Of a stretch of 64,000 nucleotides of DNA, positions 46,755-59,126 are shown one piece after another. Where the stretch lies: positions 99,176,957 through 99,240,956 of the forward strand of contig NC_082689.1 in the NCBI RefSeq assembly GCF_949987515.2, given 5' to 3'. The stretch's first letter is position 1; each line of letters starts with the position of its first letter. The position numbers and the translations under genes are program-made. This DNA comes from Delphinus delphis (taxonomy: Eukaryota; Chordata; Mammalia; Artiodactyla; Delphinidae). The notes under the pieces were generated by a model that ran no database searches, was not told the origin of the DNA, and saw nothing but the letters and a program-made list of their open reading frames with translations.

Positions 46755-47480
46755 TAGTGACCCAGCAATAATAACACAAGATTCATAATAGTGTGGTTTT
46801 AGAGGCAAACAACTTCTCCCTTTGGACGGCTGATGTCAGAAATTCCCTTGGAGATGAACAAAGTCGTATGCCTTCTCCCAAGTTTAAAGATAAGGGGGAG
46901 CATGTGGGTGTCCTCAGAGAGCTGACCTAGTGGCTTTCACACACACAAAGATCACTGTGGTGTGAGCTCAGAGCTACGGGCTGGGGCTGGGACAATGGGC
47001 TCCCTCTGGTGGCCTCAGACAAGCCGCCACCTCTCTCTGTGTCTTATTTTTCCCATCTGCCAAAAGATGAAAGGGTTGGCTTAGAAAATCTCCAAAGCCC
47101 TTTTATGGCTAACTTCCAGATATGTGTATTATGATAAGTTGACCATGAAGCACTTTCATATTTTAATGGGGGTGGGGTAAAATGAGGACACAAGGGAACC
47201 AGCACCTGAAAGGGACCCAAGTGAAGTAGGGACATAGGCCCTAAGGTCAGGCCTCCTCACTTCAAACTGGTAAATCAAAGCTTTGGCCAGAGGTATGTTA
47301 GGTTTTCTGAGCTGGGCGTGTTCTGATCTCCACGAGGAGACGGCTTCCAAAGTTTGATGAGGATGGAGGATCTGCAAAGGTAAGAAGGGGACAAGGAAAT
47401 AGCTGTTTCACAATCTCATCAAGGGTCTCCTGGTTGCATTAGATTAGGCACTGTAAGAACTACAGGCAGGCACAACTCCT
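46755..47480. other. Stretch without recognised genes
   Basis: A weak MIR-like patch at 47020-47110; otherwise unique-looking. Confidence 0.4.
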
Positions 47481-47486
47481 GCCTAG

Positions 47487-47620
47487 TGGAGTCTCACAAG
47501 CTGTGTGACCCTGGGAAAGCTGCTTAACCTCTCTGAAATTCAAATGATTCCCCTCTAAGGTAGGGATAACAATTCCTACCTGGGAGGCTTCGTGAGCTAG
47601 GGTTTGCAGAAACGCCAGCT
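47487..47620 (+). mobile_element. MIR SINE fragment
   Basis: GTCTCACAAGCTGTGTGACCCTGGGAAAGCTGCTTAACCTCTCTGAAATTC and GGTAGGGATAACAATTCCTACC match the MIR core in sense. Confidence 0.7.
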
Positions 47621-47624
47621 AGAG

Positions 47625-49440
47625 AGCAGGGTATATACGGCAGGCTGTTCGTGAATGGTCTCACAGAGATGCATCCATGGCTCAGACACTTGACCTGGGA
47701 TTGTAGCAAGTTCCATAGAGCAGAGAATAATATGAATAAATAACATTTAGCTCTCTGGTGTTTGGAAAGCATTTTGCTTTTAAATATTCCTGCCTGCAGG
47801 AGGTTTTCTAAAGGTCAGCTCCATACAGCTTATTAAGGAAGATGATTAAATCAGTTGGCAGTTTGAGAAGAAAAAGCAGATGGATTTCAACAGCATCCTC
47901 CCCCCACGATTGACATTTTCTTTTACAAATCAAGGCGAGATTGTGGATTTGCTCTCGTGGTTCTCCGAAGGAGACCGTGGTGGTGCTGGGATGCGGCTCC
48001 GGTGCCTTCTGCCTTGTTTACGCCCAGCTGTTATTCTTGTTCCTGTCACTGCCAGTTACTGAAGAATCCATCATGCCCGAGACTCACAAGGGGGCTTCTT
48101 TTCTGCTTCCTGAGGAGGAGTGGCAGGGGCAGTGGAGGTGAACAAATTGGATTGATTACCTTCTGAAGACAGGGTTCGAGCTTCTGTCCTAATCATGCTG
48201 GCAGGACCGCCAGGCTGTCTGATTCACTCAGACAAAAGCCCTGAGAAAACAGGGAGGGTTAGGAGCCCATATGCTCACCTGGTGGTCTAGCGGCCACTCT
48301 GGATTGAGCAGGACTTCAGAAATAAGGAGAACATCTTTACTGCTAATAACTTCCCACAAATGTCATAACCAAGGCTCTGAATGCAAAAGACATGCCAAGA
48401 TCTAATTCCACGTACTTATGTGTGTGGCTTTCTGATATCGACTGAGCTATTAATTGCTGCGTGTGTTCCTTTTTGTACTCCCCTTCCTGCAGGTAACTGG
48501 CTCAGCACGTTATTGATTCGGGAGAGCTACGTGGTGGGGTAGAAGGTAGAAGTGGCCTGTTAGTCCCTCTGTCTCTGGTTTTTCAAAAGCTGAATTGCTC
48601 AGGAGAACAAATAGGGTTTGCTGAGGAGGTAGAAAGAAAGGAGAAGTGATTTTAGAGAATTGTTAGAGAAGCAGGAGAGATCAAAAGACTCTCTCCACTG
48701 ACCCCCACCCCACCCTGCCCTCTACTAGGCTGGGAGATGAGGGAGAGAGATATCGGAAGCACTGAGATAACTTACTCATCAATCCTATTTTGTTCTATGT
48801 ATTCATGTATTTATCACTCCTGGGTGCCCACTTCTGGGTGTACACTTCCTTCTCTCCTTACTAGGACCAAAGCCTTTGGCTCATCCCATGAGCTCATGTA
48901 TTGCCTGTTTCCTCTGCTTCTGGAAGACTGGTTTTATGAAATATCTGGAATTTCTCATATCACTAAGAAAAAGTACAGATTTTCCAGAATGACCAGGGGC
49001 TCTGTACACATAACACTGAGCGTCATTGGAGAGATTAGAACTGAAGACACTCTTTTAAGATAAGATGTTACTATAAGGCGGAATGCATAACAGAAGTGTA
49101 CAATGTTTCCTAGGAACTCCGGCATTTCAATTTTATTATACTTTTATTGAATATTCAATAAAAGAATATGACACCCTTTCAAATCGTGTTCTTGTAACCT
49201 CCTGCTATGAAGCTAAATGAAGACAGATCCGTGCTATCAGCACAAGTGGCACTCAACCGATTCTAAAACTTATATTTTTCCTGTATTGAGCATATTTTAA
49301 ATGCACAGCATTAAAATCCTTGGTTCCTAATAGCTCAGTCCTTTCACTTGCATATCACATTGCCTTCAACAGTTCAGCATTTTTGTCTGAGAACATTTTT
49401 GGGCGCTAGTTGGTGCTATTGTTGGCTAGTAATGGTACTG
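47625..49440. other. Long stretch without recognised genes or repeats
   Basis: No supported exon. The 108-codon frame at 48737-49063 has no start or splice context beyond the ATG. Confidence 0.4.
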
Positions 49441-49447
49441 TTTCCTT

Positions 49448-49565
49448 CATTCATTCCACAAAAATGTATTGAGTGCCTACTCATTGCCAGGCATTGCATT
49501 AGGCTCTAGAGAGGACTAGGACATACTGTCTTCGTTGTCAATGTGTTTGCAGTCGACCAGGCAGG
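49448..49565 (-). mobile_element. Ancient LINE 3' end fragment
   Basis: TTCATTCATTCCACAAAAATGTATTGAGTGCCTACTCATTGCCAGGCATTG is the reverse of the common old LINE terminus (CTCAATAAATATTTGTTGAATGAATGA type). Confidence 0.55.
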
Positions 49566-49569
49566 GTGA

Positions 49570-52500
49570 ACTCAGCTGACTCTATCTTAATGATCCTCTA
49601 AGCTCTGTAGCAGCGTGAGGCAGAGGGTGATACGATGGGCACCCAATCCTGGCTGCAGGGGGCCGAGGAGAGGCAGGGCAGGGAGGGCTTCCACAAGCAG
49701 AGGAGTAAGGGTTACCCAGGGGAAGGGGAAACGGGGAAAGAGGCAGCAGCATGTCCAAGGGTAGGTATCCATCAACTGGACATGCCTATTTGACTCAGGG
49801 ACAATTTCAGATTTCAAAACACAAACCAGTAACTTCCGGCTGAGTAATATATGTAATAGACAACCCTATCCTGGTACTCGCCTCACCCACATTTATAGTC
49901 CAGACTCTATCAGTTAAATAATGCTCCTTTACATGGAGGAGTGAAATTACTTTCCAAAAAATTGCAAATGTATGTGCAAAAATGCAACGTTTAACATTTT
50001 TGCATAGTGATGACTTTGTCCCGTCTTCCTGAAAAATTGCAGTACTTGCCCCCAGACCAGAGCCTCCAGGGGAATCCAGCTTTCAGAGTCTGTACCTTCT
50101 TCTGCCCCTTCCACTGGGTGCCTTGTCAGGCTGCTGGACCTGGAAGTTATCCTCCCTCTTGCCTCTGGTCCTCCACAAGCCTGAAGTAAGTCTTTGATTT
50201 CATGAAAGGAGAGGTCTTTCTTGGACTGTCCAGTTCTCCAAAGCAGGAACATGTCAATGGAGTCTTTTAAAAGCAATAGAGATGGCAGTAGGACCCAACA
50301 AGTTCACTGGACTTGGTCGTTAGGAGGCCATTGATGACCTTGGCTTGAGCAGAGAAGCCAGATTGGGGTGGGTTGAGGAATGAATGAGAGCTGTGCAAAT
50401 GGAAATCATGAGTGGGGTCTTCTCAGTTAGGACTTGGCTTGACAAAGGCGAGTGGAAAGGGACTAGACGGTGGGTGCAGGGACAAGTTGAGATACAGAGA
50501 AAACAGGTCTAGACATTTCCCATGCTACCTATTGCCACTTTTCATGCTCTTAAACCTAAAAGTCACTTAAAAAAGGTACTCGTACGTTTCAATTTTCCCC
50601 CAAATAGCCATTGTTTCCTAAACAGAAAAACTTTAACATCCTCTGCCTATCACTGACATCCAGAAAGAAAATGCAGTTCATTTTTCCCTTTCAAATCATT
50701 AAGAACAAATCAATCACTTCGGGAAAATTCTTGTCATTGTCAGTGTGCCGAAACAGGCTGTGGTTCTGCACATGGGCACCGCGTTAATACATGCATTTAT
50801 TCTCTTTGCTCGCACAGAGACCCTGGGTTGCTTGTTTCCTTAAAGGCTGCCTGTCATCTCTTATGGGACCTTCACGTGTCAGTGATACCGGTTACCTCAC
50901 GTCACAGCCCATCAGTCGGCTTATCTCCAGAAGAATGTGAAATTGCCTAACAAGCCTGCAAATGTGAAGGGCTCCACGGTGGCTTAATCACACATGATGT
51001 TCCCCTGTCTCATCTGTCCCCATACTGAGGCTGCACCTCTCATTTCTTAGACAGATACATTTCCTAGAGCTGTGGCTGGGCTATCCCAGTTGTGTGGGGT
51101 TTTAACCCCCATTCCCCAATTCCGGGGTGAATTTCACTCTGGAAGACCTCCCGTGCCCTTCTCCCCACCTTAGAATCTTTCAGTCATCTCCTTCCCTAAA
51201 ACTGATCTGGGCAATCTGGCAACATGGCAAAATTATTTTAGCCCAGGCTTTTAACTGTGTTTGGAGTGAGTGATAGCCTTGGAAACTTACTTGGGGGTAA
51301 TGCACACATCCAAGTATATATGTCCAGCAACGTTTGCCACTTCGGGAGGGTGTGTACTCCCTTGATACTCGCCCTCTTTGCAGAATTCTCCTGCCAGGGT
51401 CTTCTATAATCCACTAGCTGTCAGCAGGGATGGTTGTGATCAAAACTGCCCCCTCCAAAAACGGTGCACATTCTGTGAAGTGAAAGACATCATGGTGGAT
51501 GCAAAGATGAATAAAGCGATGGTCCAGCCCTCAACAAGGCAGAGGACCATACATTGTATCAAAGGTACATATATTATATAAAGGACTAGGAAGCTGGGGA
51601 CACAGTGTCATGAAGGAGCCAATAGTATGATTATTTCTTAGTGTGATTATTTCTTAAAAGAAGGAGACAAACATGCCCAGGATAAGTCAGTGCTTTTTTC
51701 TGTGGTCCAGAGGTTTTGGGGGCAGCTGCTTCTTTATAGAATTTGTATTAACAACATTTAGAAATTTTCTGTATTCCTGATGCTGTGGCATTTGTGGCCT
51801 CGCTGGCTGGGGAAAAATTGCTGTTCCAAGGGGGCTAGTGAGTTCTTAGAGACAGCAAAAGGCTCACCCCCAGGAGCATCCCTTTCATTTGCATACTAAC
51901 AAATCCAGAACCTTTCCTCTGAACTACCTCCTCTCTCTGGCTCAGACACTCTAGGAGGCATGATTCCTCCGCCCTAATCAGCCAGAAATGGGTACTAGAC
52001 AACTAGAGACCACCTATATACCCAGAGCCCACTGATTATTCAGACGAACCAGTCCTAAACTGGTTCCGGCGGAAAACACAATAAATGCTCTGGGCCATGA
52101 TTTCCATTCACCCCTTTGGGCTCCTGACCAAACCTGGTGTTTTCCCATGTGACCCTGCATGGAGTAACATGCCCCATCCTCTCCAGAAGTGTAGTACTGA
52201 AACAAAATGTCTACACTGAACTCCTTTCAATGGCATTAGCCTCTCTGTGTTGTCACTCAGTCACCTCTATAAATTAACATCCTGCAGGTGCATTTTGAGA
52301 TAGAAGTGGGCTCTGAGACGGAGGGTAACCCCGTAAGAGGAAAAGATCTTAGGTCTTGGGCCATCTGCTTCTTAGGGCTTATGGGGTGTGGGAGTGAGCC
52401 TTTCCCCTTGTCGTTAAATTCTTTACAAAAACATGATTTATAGCAGTGGCATTTACATAATAATTTATCTAATTAACCTCCTGATTTATGTAAAAGAATG

Positions 52501-52715
52501 TTGTTTTTATTTTTCTGCTCATAAATATTTCTGTGATAAGCATACTTTTAGATAAAGTGTGAACGTTCTTGTTTCTTTCCTTTAAGAAATTTTAAAGGTA
52601 AAATGACTGAACCCAAAGAGACATTTTTGCTGAGATGGGATGAGCTGAAAAGAGATGTGTTCCCTGAAAATTTCTGAAGGTGTGTTTGTTTCTGTTTCTT
52701 ATTTTAAAATAAGAC
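49570..52715. other. Long stretch without recognised genes or repeats
   Basis: About 3.1 kb with few repeats. 50740-51000 and 52430-52560 look like possible conserved non-coding DNA; no exon supported. Confidence 0.4.
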
Positions 52716-52732
52716 TTAAAATCATGGTTTTC

Positions 52733-52940
52733 GGGCTTCCCTGGTGGCGCAGTGGCTGAGAGTCCGCCTGCCGATGCAGGGGACACGGGTTCTTGCCCCG
52801 GTCCGGGAAGATCCCACATGCCGCAGAGCGGCTGGGCCTGTGAGCCATGGCCGCTGAGCCTGCGCGTCCAGAGCCTGAGCTCTGCAATGGGAGAGGCCAC
52901 AGCAGTGAGAGGCCCGTGTACCAAAAAAAAAAAAAAAAAA
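52733..52940 (+). mobile_element. CHR-type SINE, short form, with perfect 15-bp target duplication
   Basis: Head GGGCTTCCCTGGTGGCGCAG, body and long pure A-tail. AAAATCATGGTTTTC at 52718-52732 and 52941-52955 is identical, pointing to a young insertion. Confidence 0.97.
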
Positions 52941-52959
52941 AAAATCATGGTTTTCTAGG

Positions 52960-54890
52960 TAAGATAAACAATTTCCGTACTTCTCAACCCTCAACTCTCT
53001 CTGCCCATATACCGGGCTAATTGCCAGTGGGCAGTTTTAAAACTCACACATGTTTTCATCTTTATAGTTAACTCAATTTATATAATACATGGCCACTTCC
53101 CACATGTTAATAAACACAGACAGTAAAATTGTTAGACAGTGATTTCATCATTGTCTCCACAGTTCTTTTAAGTGCTTCAACATGCCTGTCACTGCTCTTT
53201 GCTGTAGCTGAATAAGAGACCATCCCAGACCTCACAGACTGGGCTATTCGGTGCAGGCATTGTTGAGTGAGCAGAGAAAAGATGACAACAGTGGTCAGAA
53301 CCCTGGACACGTGCAGAATCAAATGAAATGTGACTCTAAGTTGACAGTTGATGTTTTTATAGAAGTGGAGACATTAGGACTTCTACATCCACGTGACTAT
53401 GTCCTCGGGAACAAAGGCACCTTAGAGGCTCTGTACCTAGAAGAGTGACACTGCCGTTTCCTTTTGGGGGTGTCCTTGTCGTGTGCAACACCTACGGCCA
53501 CATTTTCTTGATACTCCTCAGTGGCAGCGAGTCTTTATTCTTTGCGAGTGGATTTGCTTATTGATGAATTTCACTTGTCACACGGACCCCAGTCTGAAGT
53601 CGTTCTGGGTCAAAAGGAACCAGGACTTCTTTAAGGCAAAGTCATCACTTTTTTCCTGTAGCTCATAAGCTGGTTCTGAAGACAGGTCTCAAAGACAAGA
53701 TTTCCAAAATATTTTGGGCAATAGCAGAATCTCCAGCCTGGACCTTTGGACTCCCAAAAGGATACTCAGATATAACATGTTTGGACACACACACGCACAT
53801 GCACATACAATGATATTGGCCAAGGGGTCAAGGGAATGGACTGGGTGTCTGCTAAGGACCTTTCTAACTCTAGGGGTCTTTGCTTCTATTATCAACTTGA
53901 TTAGTCAGGGAAAGCCTGGGAAGTGTCAAAGCCATCTTTATACCATCTACCATTCATATTTGCCTCTGTAATCAGAGCAAGAGGACATCTCCCCTGTGAT
54001 AAGTAGCCCAAATGGAAAAGGCCAGTGGGACTCATTTCTAGATATTAGTCAAAACTGGGTGTGCTTAACAAAAGCAACGAATGTTATTTTCAGTTTCAGA
54101 TCATTGTCTAAGTGAAATGGCTAAAATTAACTTCCTTAAGTATCACGGGAACCCAAGCATCCTCCAGAGGAAGAGGCTGTGAGGGGAATGGTGTGCACTC
54201 CACATCTGAGACCCCTGGTCTTGGCTTGACCAAAGCTCTTAGGGAGGCCCTGTGAAAATTTGCTGACTAGTCAGACCAGCAGCTGCTCATTGTACTGTTG
54301 TCTAAAAGAGTCGGTTTCATCCTTAAGGCACTGCTGGGGAGTCAGTCCCAGTCTTGCCTATCTCTTGGGGGTTATCACAAGTGTTAAAGAGGTAGTGCAG
54401 ATAAAAAAAAACCTTTAAAAATGTTTTACATTTATATTCCCATTACTAGGCTATGACTTATCTAATAATATCAAAGACATTATATAGTCTGGGAAGTGGA
54501 TTACTAGAATGTTACAAGTCCATCTTAGAATCAAGAAAATGTGCTAATAACTTATGGAAGTCACACCAAAGGTGGTTTAAGAGATGGATGTTAGTGGCTT
54601 GGTGGCAGGTGTTATAGAGAAAACTCTGCTCAGAGACTTGAAACCCATCGCCCATGCCTTCCCTTTCTCCTGACTGCTCATTCCCATACTGGCTCTGGAT
54701 TTAAGGTTGAAGCTTGGGGATAGGGCGAGGGGCACGTTCCCCCCAGGAGTCTCCAGCTGTGCTCCTGGGGCCCCTGGGCCGGTACTGTGACCTCTCTGTT
54801 TGTACACCTCCATGGTTTACTCTAGGACAGATTGAATTGGAAGAAATGTATGGTTCAGGGAAGAGCATAATGAAAGTGGGAACTCCTTAT
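52960..54890. other. Stretch without recognised genes
   Basis: Short CA-rich run near 53784-53805. Open frames lack splice support. Confidence 0.4.
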
Positions 54891-54892
54891 TC

Positions 54893-54970
54893 ATAACGCA
54901 AATACACATTGAGCCCTTATTATAAAGCAGAGCGCTAAAAGCTGGTACTGCAGAGGGGAGCATTAAGTGG
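54893..54970 (-). mobile_element. Possible ancient LINE 3' end fragment
   Basis: CACATTGAGCCCTTATTATAAAGCAGAGCGCTAAAAGCTGGTACTGCAG resembles the antisense of an old LINE terminus. Confidence 0.35.
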
Positions 54971-55129
54971 GCAAGAAAATCAATGTAGAGAGAAATGAAG
55001 CTGCATTTCTCCAAAACATCCTTCAGATGTTACAGAAAAAGCCGAAGGAAATTTTTGGCCAACCCAATAGAATGAAGGGAGGGAGGACACAGTTTGGGCA
55101 ATGGAAGTGGATATGAGATATTCTCTCAA

Positions 55130-55815
55130 AACTATCCATCCCGTCCCACTGCTACCCTCTACTGTAAGCTACCATTATCTACTGCCTGGGCTATTAGCCT
55201 CTTAGCTGAACCACTGACAGACACTCTGGTCCCCTCCTAATCTGTTCTTCTACTTGCACCCATCTCTAAAAACTCAAGGCTGTTCATGACACTTCTCTGC
55301 CTATTACCCTTCATGGCTTCCCACTGCTCCTAAGATGAAGACTAAACCCTTAAGTGGACCAGCAAAGCCTGCATGGTCTGGTTCCTACTCTCTCTTCACC
55401 TCATCGTGCGTCACGCTGTTTCTCCAAGCTTCTGTTTTAGCCACATACTGGTTCTCTTTTTGTCCTGTATGGTCATCACGTTCCTTGCAGGGACAGGGGC
55501 TTTCAGCTGAGGTTCCTTCTGCCTGGTGCACTCTATACAGGGTGAATTTCCACATTTCTAGAGTGGATGATCACTTAATGCCAGAGTCCTTCCTTGATCT
55601 CTTTGTTTAGGTCAAACCCCCAATAGTGGGTGTGTCCTACATCACCTTTGTAGCAGTTTTACATGCTGGACTGTGGTGTTTGGTTATGATTCTTTCCCCT
55701 GCTGATATACTAGTTCTCTGAAGGGAGGGACCTCATCTGGTTTGGGTTACGGAGGTGTTCCCAGCACCTGATACATAGTAGGGGCTCATTAATATATGTT
55801 GAATCGATCAATAAA
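55130..55815 (+). mobile_element. Ancient LINE 3' region (L1M-like), nearly 700 bp
   Basis: In order: GGGCTATTAGCCTCTTAGCTGAACC, CATGGCTTCCCACTGCTCCTAAGATGAAGACTAAACCC, TCCTTCCTTGATCTCTTTG, CTAGTTCTCTGAAGGGAGGGACCTCATCTG, GCACCTGATACATAGTAGGGGCTCATTAATATATGTTGAATCGA. The last phrase is the canonical 3' terminus. Confidence 0.75.
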
Positions 55816-55819
55816 AGCA

Positions 55820-56200
55820 AATAGTGAGAAATAATGAAATCCCACTCTAAGACTGGACCAAAGAAATCTTCTCAAAGGTGTTGTCCTGACAGGAACGTTG
55901 AGTAAGTTTATAAGGTAACTCACCTGTCTGCCTTTTCTCCTCCAGATGAACAGAAATTCTATTTTCTAACTTTGAATCTCTCTACTGCATTCAAAGTCAT
56001 TTCTAACATGCAGCTTCTTAAATTTCTCATATGAAAACAGCTTGAAATTCTAGGTGGAAAAGAGTCTTTTTCTATGAAAGCAAATAATTTAGATGTTATT
56101 CAGTTTGATCTGCAAATCAAGAAAATACCCAGAGTCAATTAGGCTTACTCAGGGGCTAGTAGGTGGTCCTGTGTCTCTGAAGCCATTTCTTTTTCTTTTG
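55820..56200. other. Stretch without recognised repeats, upstream of a candidate exon
   Basis: Pyrimidine-rich at its right end (56185-56205), forming the tract in front of the splice acceptor at 56207-56208. Confidence 0.4.
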
Positions 56201-56208
56201 CTTTACAG

Positions 56209-56345
56209 ATATGACTGTGGAAGCCAATATGATAATACAGAATGAAAGTCATGTACTGCCAGCGGATTTAGCTGTTTTCTCGCCAAATGTTATGTTTGTT
56301 AAGACTGAGCTATCATCAAAACAAAACAAAGGAGTCGTTCAAGAA
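56209..56345 (+). CDS. Candidate first coding exon, possibly MS4A-like (N-terminus)
   Basis: A pyrimidine tract and TTTACAG acceptor end at 56208; the donor GAA|GTGAGT starts at 56346. An ATG two bases into the exon opens exactly 45 codons, so the exon ends in phase 0. The peptide begins MTVEANMIIQNE and has VLPADL, FSPN and KTEL stretches, hydrophilic overall. N-termini of MS4A (CD20-like) four-pass membrane proteins often have a short NE.-.LP-.-FS-like pattern before the first membrane span, which is why I suggest that family. The match is weak, from memory of the family pattern, and could be chance. The next segment in phase is at 57403. Confidence 0.35.
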
Positions 56346-56985
56346 GTGAGTTCGAAATGCAATCTGGTATTACATTTCTGATAACAAGAATAAATCAGTT
56401 CCAATGAGTCTCAGTAAACAGGTTTTGACGTCCTTTGTAATTTTTAAATGACGTCCTTAACTTATTACTTATGTGTGATTTATTTGAAGGGATTACTACT
56501 CATATATTAAAGACTCCAAGTCTGAGGATCTTTAATCATCTCCCATATCATCAGTCATCAGGACAGAATGTTGAGGGAGAGCATATACTGCCTTCTAATA
56601 AACCTTCCCAAGGCCTAGAGAAGCTGCAGAGACAGCAGGTTTCAGATTTTATATGGCATTTGCTCAGTTCAGTGAGCATCTGCTGGGTACCATTTTGTAG
56701 CAAGCACTATGCCAGCCAAAGAGGGAGGAGAGCAAGAATGGTAGTCAGTGACTTGAAGTAGCTTCTTCTTAATGTTTATTCTATGGCTGGGCAGCAGGCT
56801 TGAGAAGCACTGCCTTATAGTAACAAGTATTACAGTCCCTATTGATGAGACCCTTCACTGCTTAAGGAAGGGCATTGAAACTACAGGCTTAATTAGGGCA
56901 AAAAAATTTACGAATCCGAGTCGTAAAAGCGGTTCCCTCCGAAAATCCACATTGTGGTAATTAATGGCAATCTGTCCCATGTATT
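56346..56985. other. Candidate intron sequence, no recognised repeat
   Basis: No clear repeat except a weak old-LINE-like phrase near 56670-56715. Confidence 0.35.
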
Positions 56986-57003
56986 TTAAAAGGCGAGAGG
57001 TGG

Positions 57004-57210
57004 GGCTTGCCTGGTGGCACAGTGGTTGGGAGTCCGCCTGCCGATGCAGGGGACGCGGGTTCGTGCCCCAGTCCGGGAAGACCCCACATGCCGCGGAGCG
57101 GCTGGGCCCGTGAGCCATGGCCGCTGAGCCTGCGCGTCCGGAGCCTGTGCTCCGCAACGGGAGAGGCCACAACAGTGAGAGGCCCGCGTACCGCAAAAAA
57201 AAAAAAAAAA
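57004..57210 (+). mobile_element. CHR-type SINE, short form, with perfect 16-bp target duplication
   Basis: Head GGCTTGCCTGGTGGCACAG, tail GCGTACCGC and a pure A-run. AAAAGGCGAGAGGTGG is identical at 56988-57003 and 57211-57226. Young insertion, inside the candidate intron. Confidence 0.97.
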
Positions 57211-57402
57211 AAAAGGCGAGAGGTGGAGAAAAGGTGAATGGTTCTTCTCTGAAGACATAGGTTGTCTCTGAAAGTTAAAGGAGATTTTGTCTGTTTCTTG
57301 AAATGTCTTCTAATTTTTTGCCTATGAGCTACTTTTTATAATAGGATACTTGTTCATGAAACTGTTTCTTGATCTTTGCTTGAAAATCCCCTTTTATACC
57401 AG

Positions 57403-57627
57403 CAAAAATCTGCCGCAGCTGGGATCCCACGTACTCCTATTTTAAACACCTTGTTACAAGAGATGCAGTGTGGAAGGCATTTCTTGATTCTGTACTGCCA
57501 ATTCAATATTCACTTTATCTTAGGATATTTGCTGTTATCAATTGGAATGGCTCTGTCAGCTAAAGACAGTATAAGTTTTATCCTTGGACTGCCTCTTCTC
57601 TGGGTTGTGATATTCAACAAATGAATA
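57403..57627 (+). pseudogene. Candidate second coding segment, possibly MS4A-like (membrane spans 1-2)
   Basis: A CCCCTTTTATACCAG acceptor ends at 57402; the frame that follows is open in phase 0, the phase left by the exon at 56209-56345, for 74 codons to a TGA at 57625-57627. The peptide has a hydrophilic start (QKSAAAGIP), a hydrophobic stretch HFILGYLLLSIGMAL, a short polar loop AKDS, and a second hydrophobic stretch ISFILGLPLLWVVIF. A span, short loop, then (Y/L)P-(F/L)-W pattern is the layout of the first two membrane spans in MS4A proteins. No good donor precedes the TGA, so this is either a decayed exon or a chance frame. Confidence 0.33.
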
Positions 57628-57657
57628 TTATAGCACAGCAATGAAGAAGGTGAGTCA

Positions 57658-57874
57658 GGGCTTCCCTGGTGGCTCAGTGGTTAAGCATCCCCCTGCCAAT
57701 GCAGGGGACACGGGTTTGAGCCCTGGACCGGGAAGATCCCACATGCTGCAGAGCAACTAAGCCCGTGCACCGCGACTACTGAGCCTGCGCTCGAGAGCCC
57801 ACGAGCCACAACTAGAGAAAGCCTGCGCGCAGCAATGAAGACCCAACACAGCCAAAAATAAATAAAATAAAAAA
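57658..57874 (+). mobile_element. CHR-type SINE, intermediate form
   Basis: Head GGGCTTCCCTGGTGGCTCAG, body GAGCAACTAAGCCCGTGCACCGCGACTACTGAGCC and tail GACCCAACACAGCCAAAAATAAATAAA. AAGAAGGTGAGTCA is identical at 57644-57657 and 57875-57888. Confidence 0.95.
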
Positions 57875-57889
57875 AAGAAGGTGAGTCAA

Positions 57890-59025
57890 AGGCAAGCAAA
57901 GCATTATGGTGTCTACCTGCAGAAGGAACCTCCACCTTCCTCTGGGCTGCAAGAGCCAGAATGAGCCTATTATCCATTTCTGAGTGCAGAGCCAGGCCTC
58001 AAATGTATCTCCGTTTTATTTACTCTTCTTAAACCTGAAATAAATTTTAGTTTTTAAGCTATAGCAACAACAACGACAACAAATGGTTATTCCATGGACC
58101 GCAGCTTCATAATAGTTTCACATTTCAGTCTCACCGCTGTCGCACCTTTGATGGTACAAAGTCAGCTGCCCGACACTGATGGCCTAATTCATAAGAAAGC
58201 ACCCAGCACAGTCTCTGGCAGCTGGTATTAATAACAGTTGATCGTAACTGTTGAGAACTGGAATTCAATGGCAGCTTCCTCTACCAGTTTCTCCAAGATT
58301 TGTTTTAGGAAGTTTTCCACCTAGGAAATCATACTAACGTCCTTTTCTCTTATAACTAAATATCTCTAGAAATGGAAGCTTGCAGGTTCATATCTTTTTC
58401 AAGCCTCAACTCTGCTTCCAAAGAATTATGATTTGCTCTGTTGAAGGAAATCTTAAACATACAAAACTAATTGCAGACCGGATTTTGCAGTAGTCACTAA
58501 AGTCCAAAGTTTTAAATTATTTTCATGAATTACAGTGGAATGAAGGAAGGGAAATGATGTGAGGGCAGGATGGTTATTTTTGTGACTTCTTATAAGAAAA
58601 GTGTTTTATTCTTCACAATTACTCATCCTTTAGAAGCAGGGCTAATCCTTTATCTGAGAAAGGCAACCAATCATGGTGTCTGGAAGGGCACAGAGAGGTC
58701 TCTTTTCCACTCCAGTAAGAAAAATAGTTCTCTGACTGGTCTGCCACCATGTCTGAAATTCCAACTATGATGCCTTAGTCTAAAGACAAGACTCTATTAT
58801 AAAAATGCAAATACATTCTCCAGGAAAGGTAATATTTTATATCCATACAGATAATAAATTTAAAAAAAACTAACTGGTCCATTAGCTTGTCCCAGAGGAA
58901 ATGGGTGCTAGAGAGGGTTCCAGTCCCTACAATATATTCAATCACAGATGGATCACCACTTGTTAGTGACATTACAGAAGTGACTCTTAACATTGATCAG
59001 GTCATTGTGATTGCATGAACACTAG
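57890..59025. other. Stretch without recognised genes or repeats
   Basis: I looked for the exon that should lie between spans 2 and 3 of an MS4A-like protein and did not find it. Confidence 0.4.
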
Positions 59026-59126
59026 TCTGTGTGCTCCCTGAGGCCGGGAGCCCCATCTCCCTCTTGGAGTCCCCAGCATGTAGCCTGTGGCCTGCTGGCA
59101 CGTAGTAGGCTGTATAGCCCCCTAGC

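Noticed and set aside
16592..57237. A recurring small protein (ESPPADAGD..., RSHMPRSGWA...) at many sites
   Set aside because: All copies are translations of the short CHR-type SINE at 16573, 29363, 32129, 42524, 46270, 52733 and 57004; no selection or start context.
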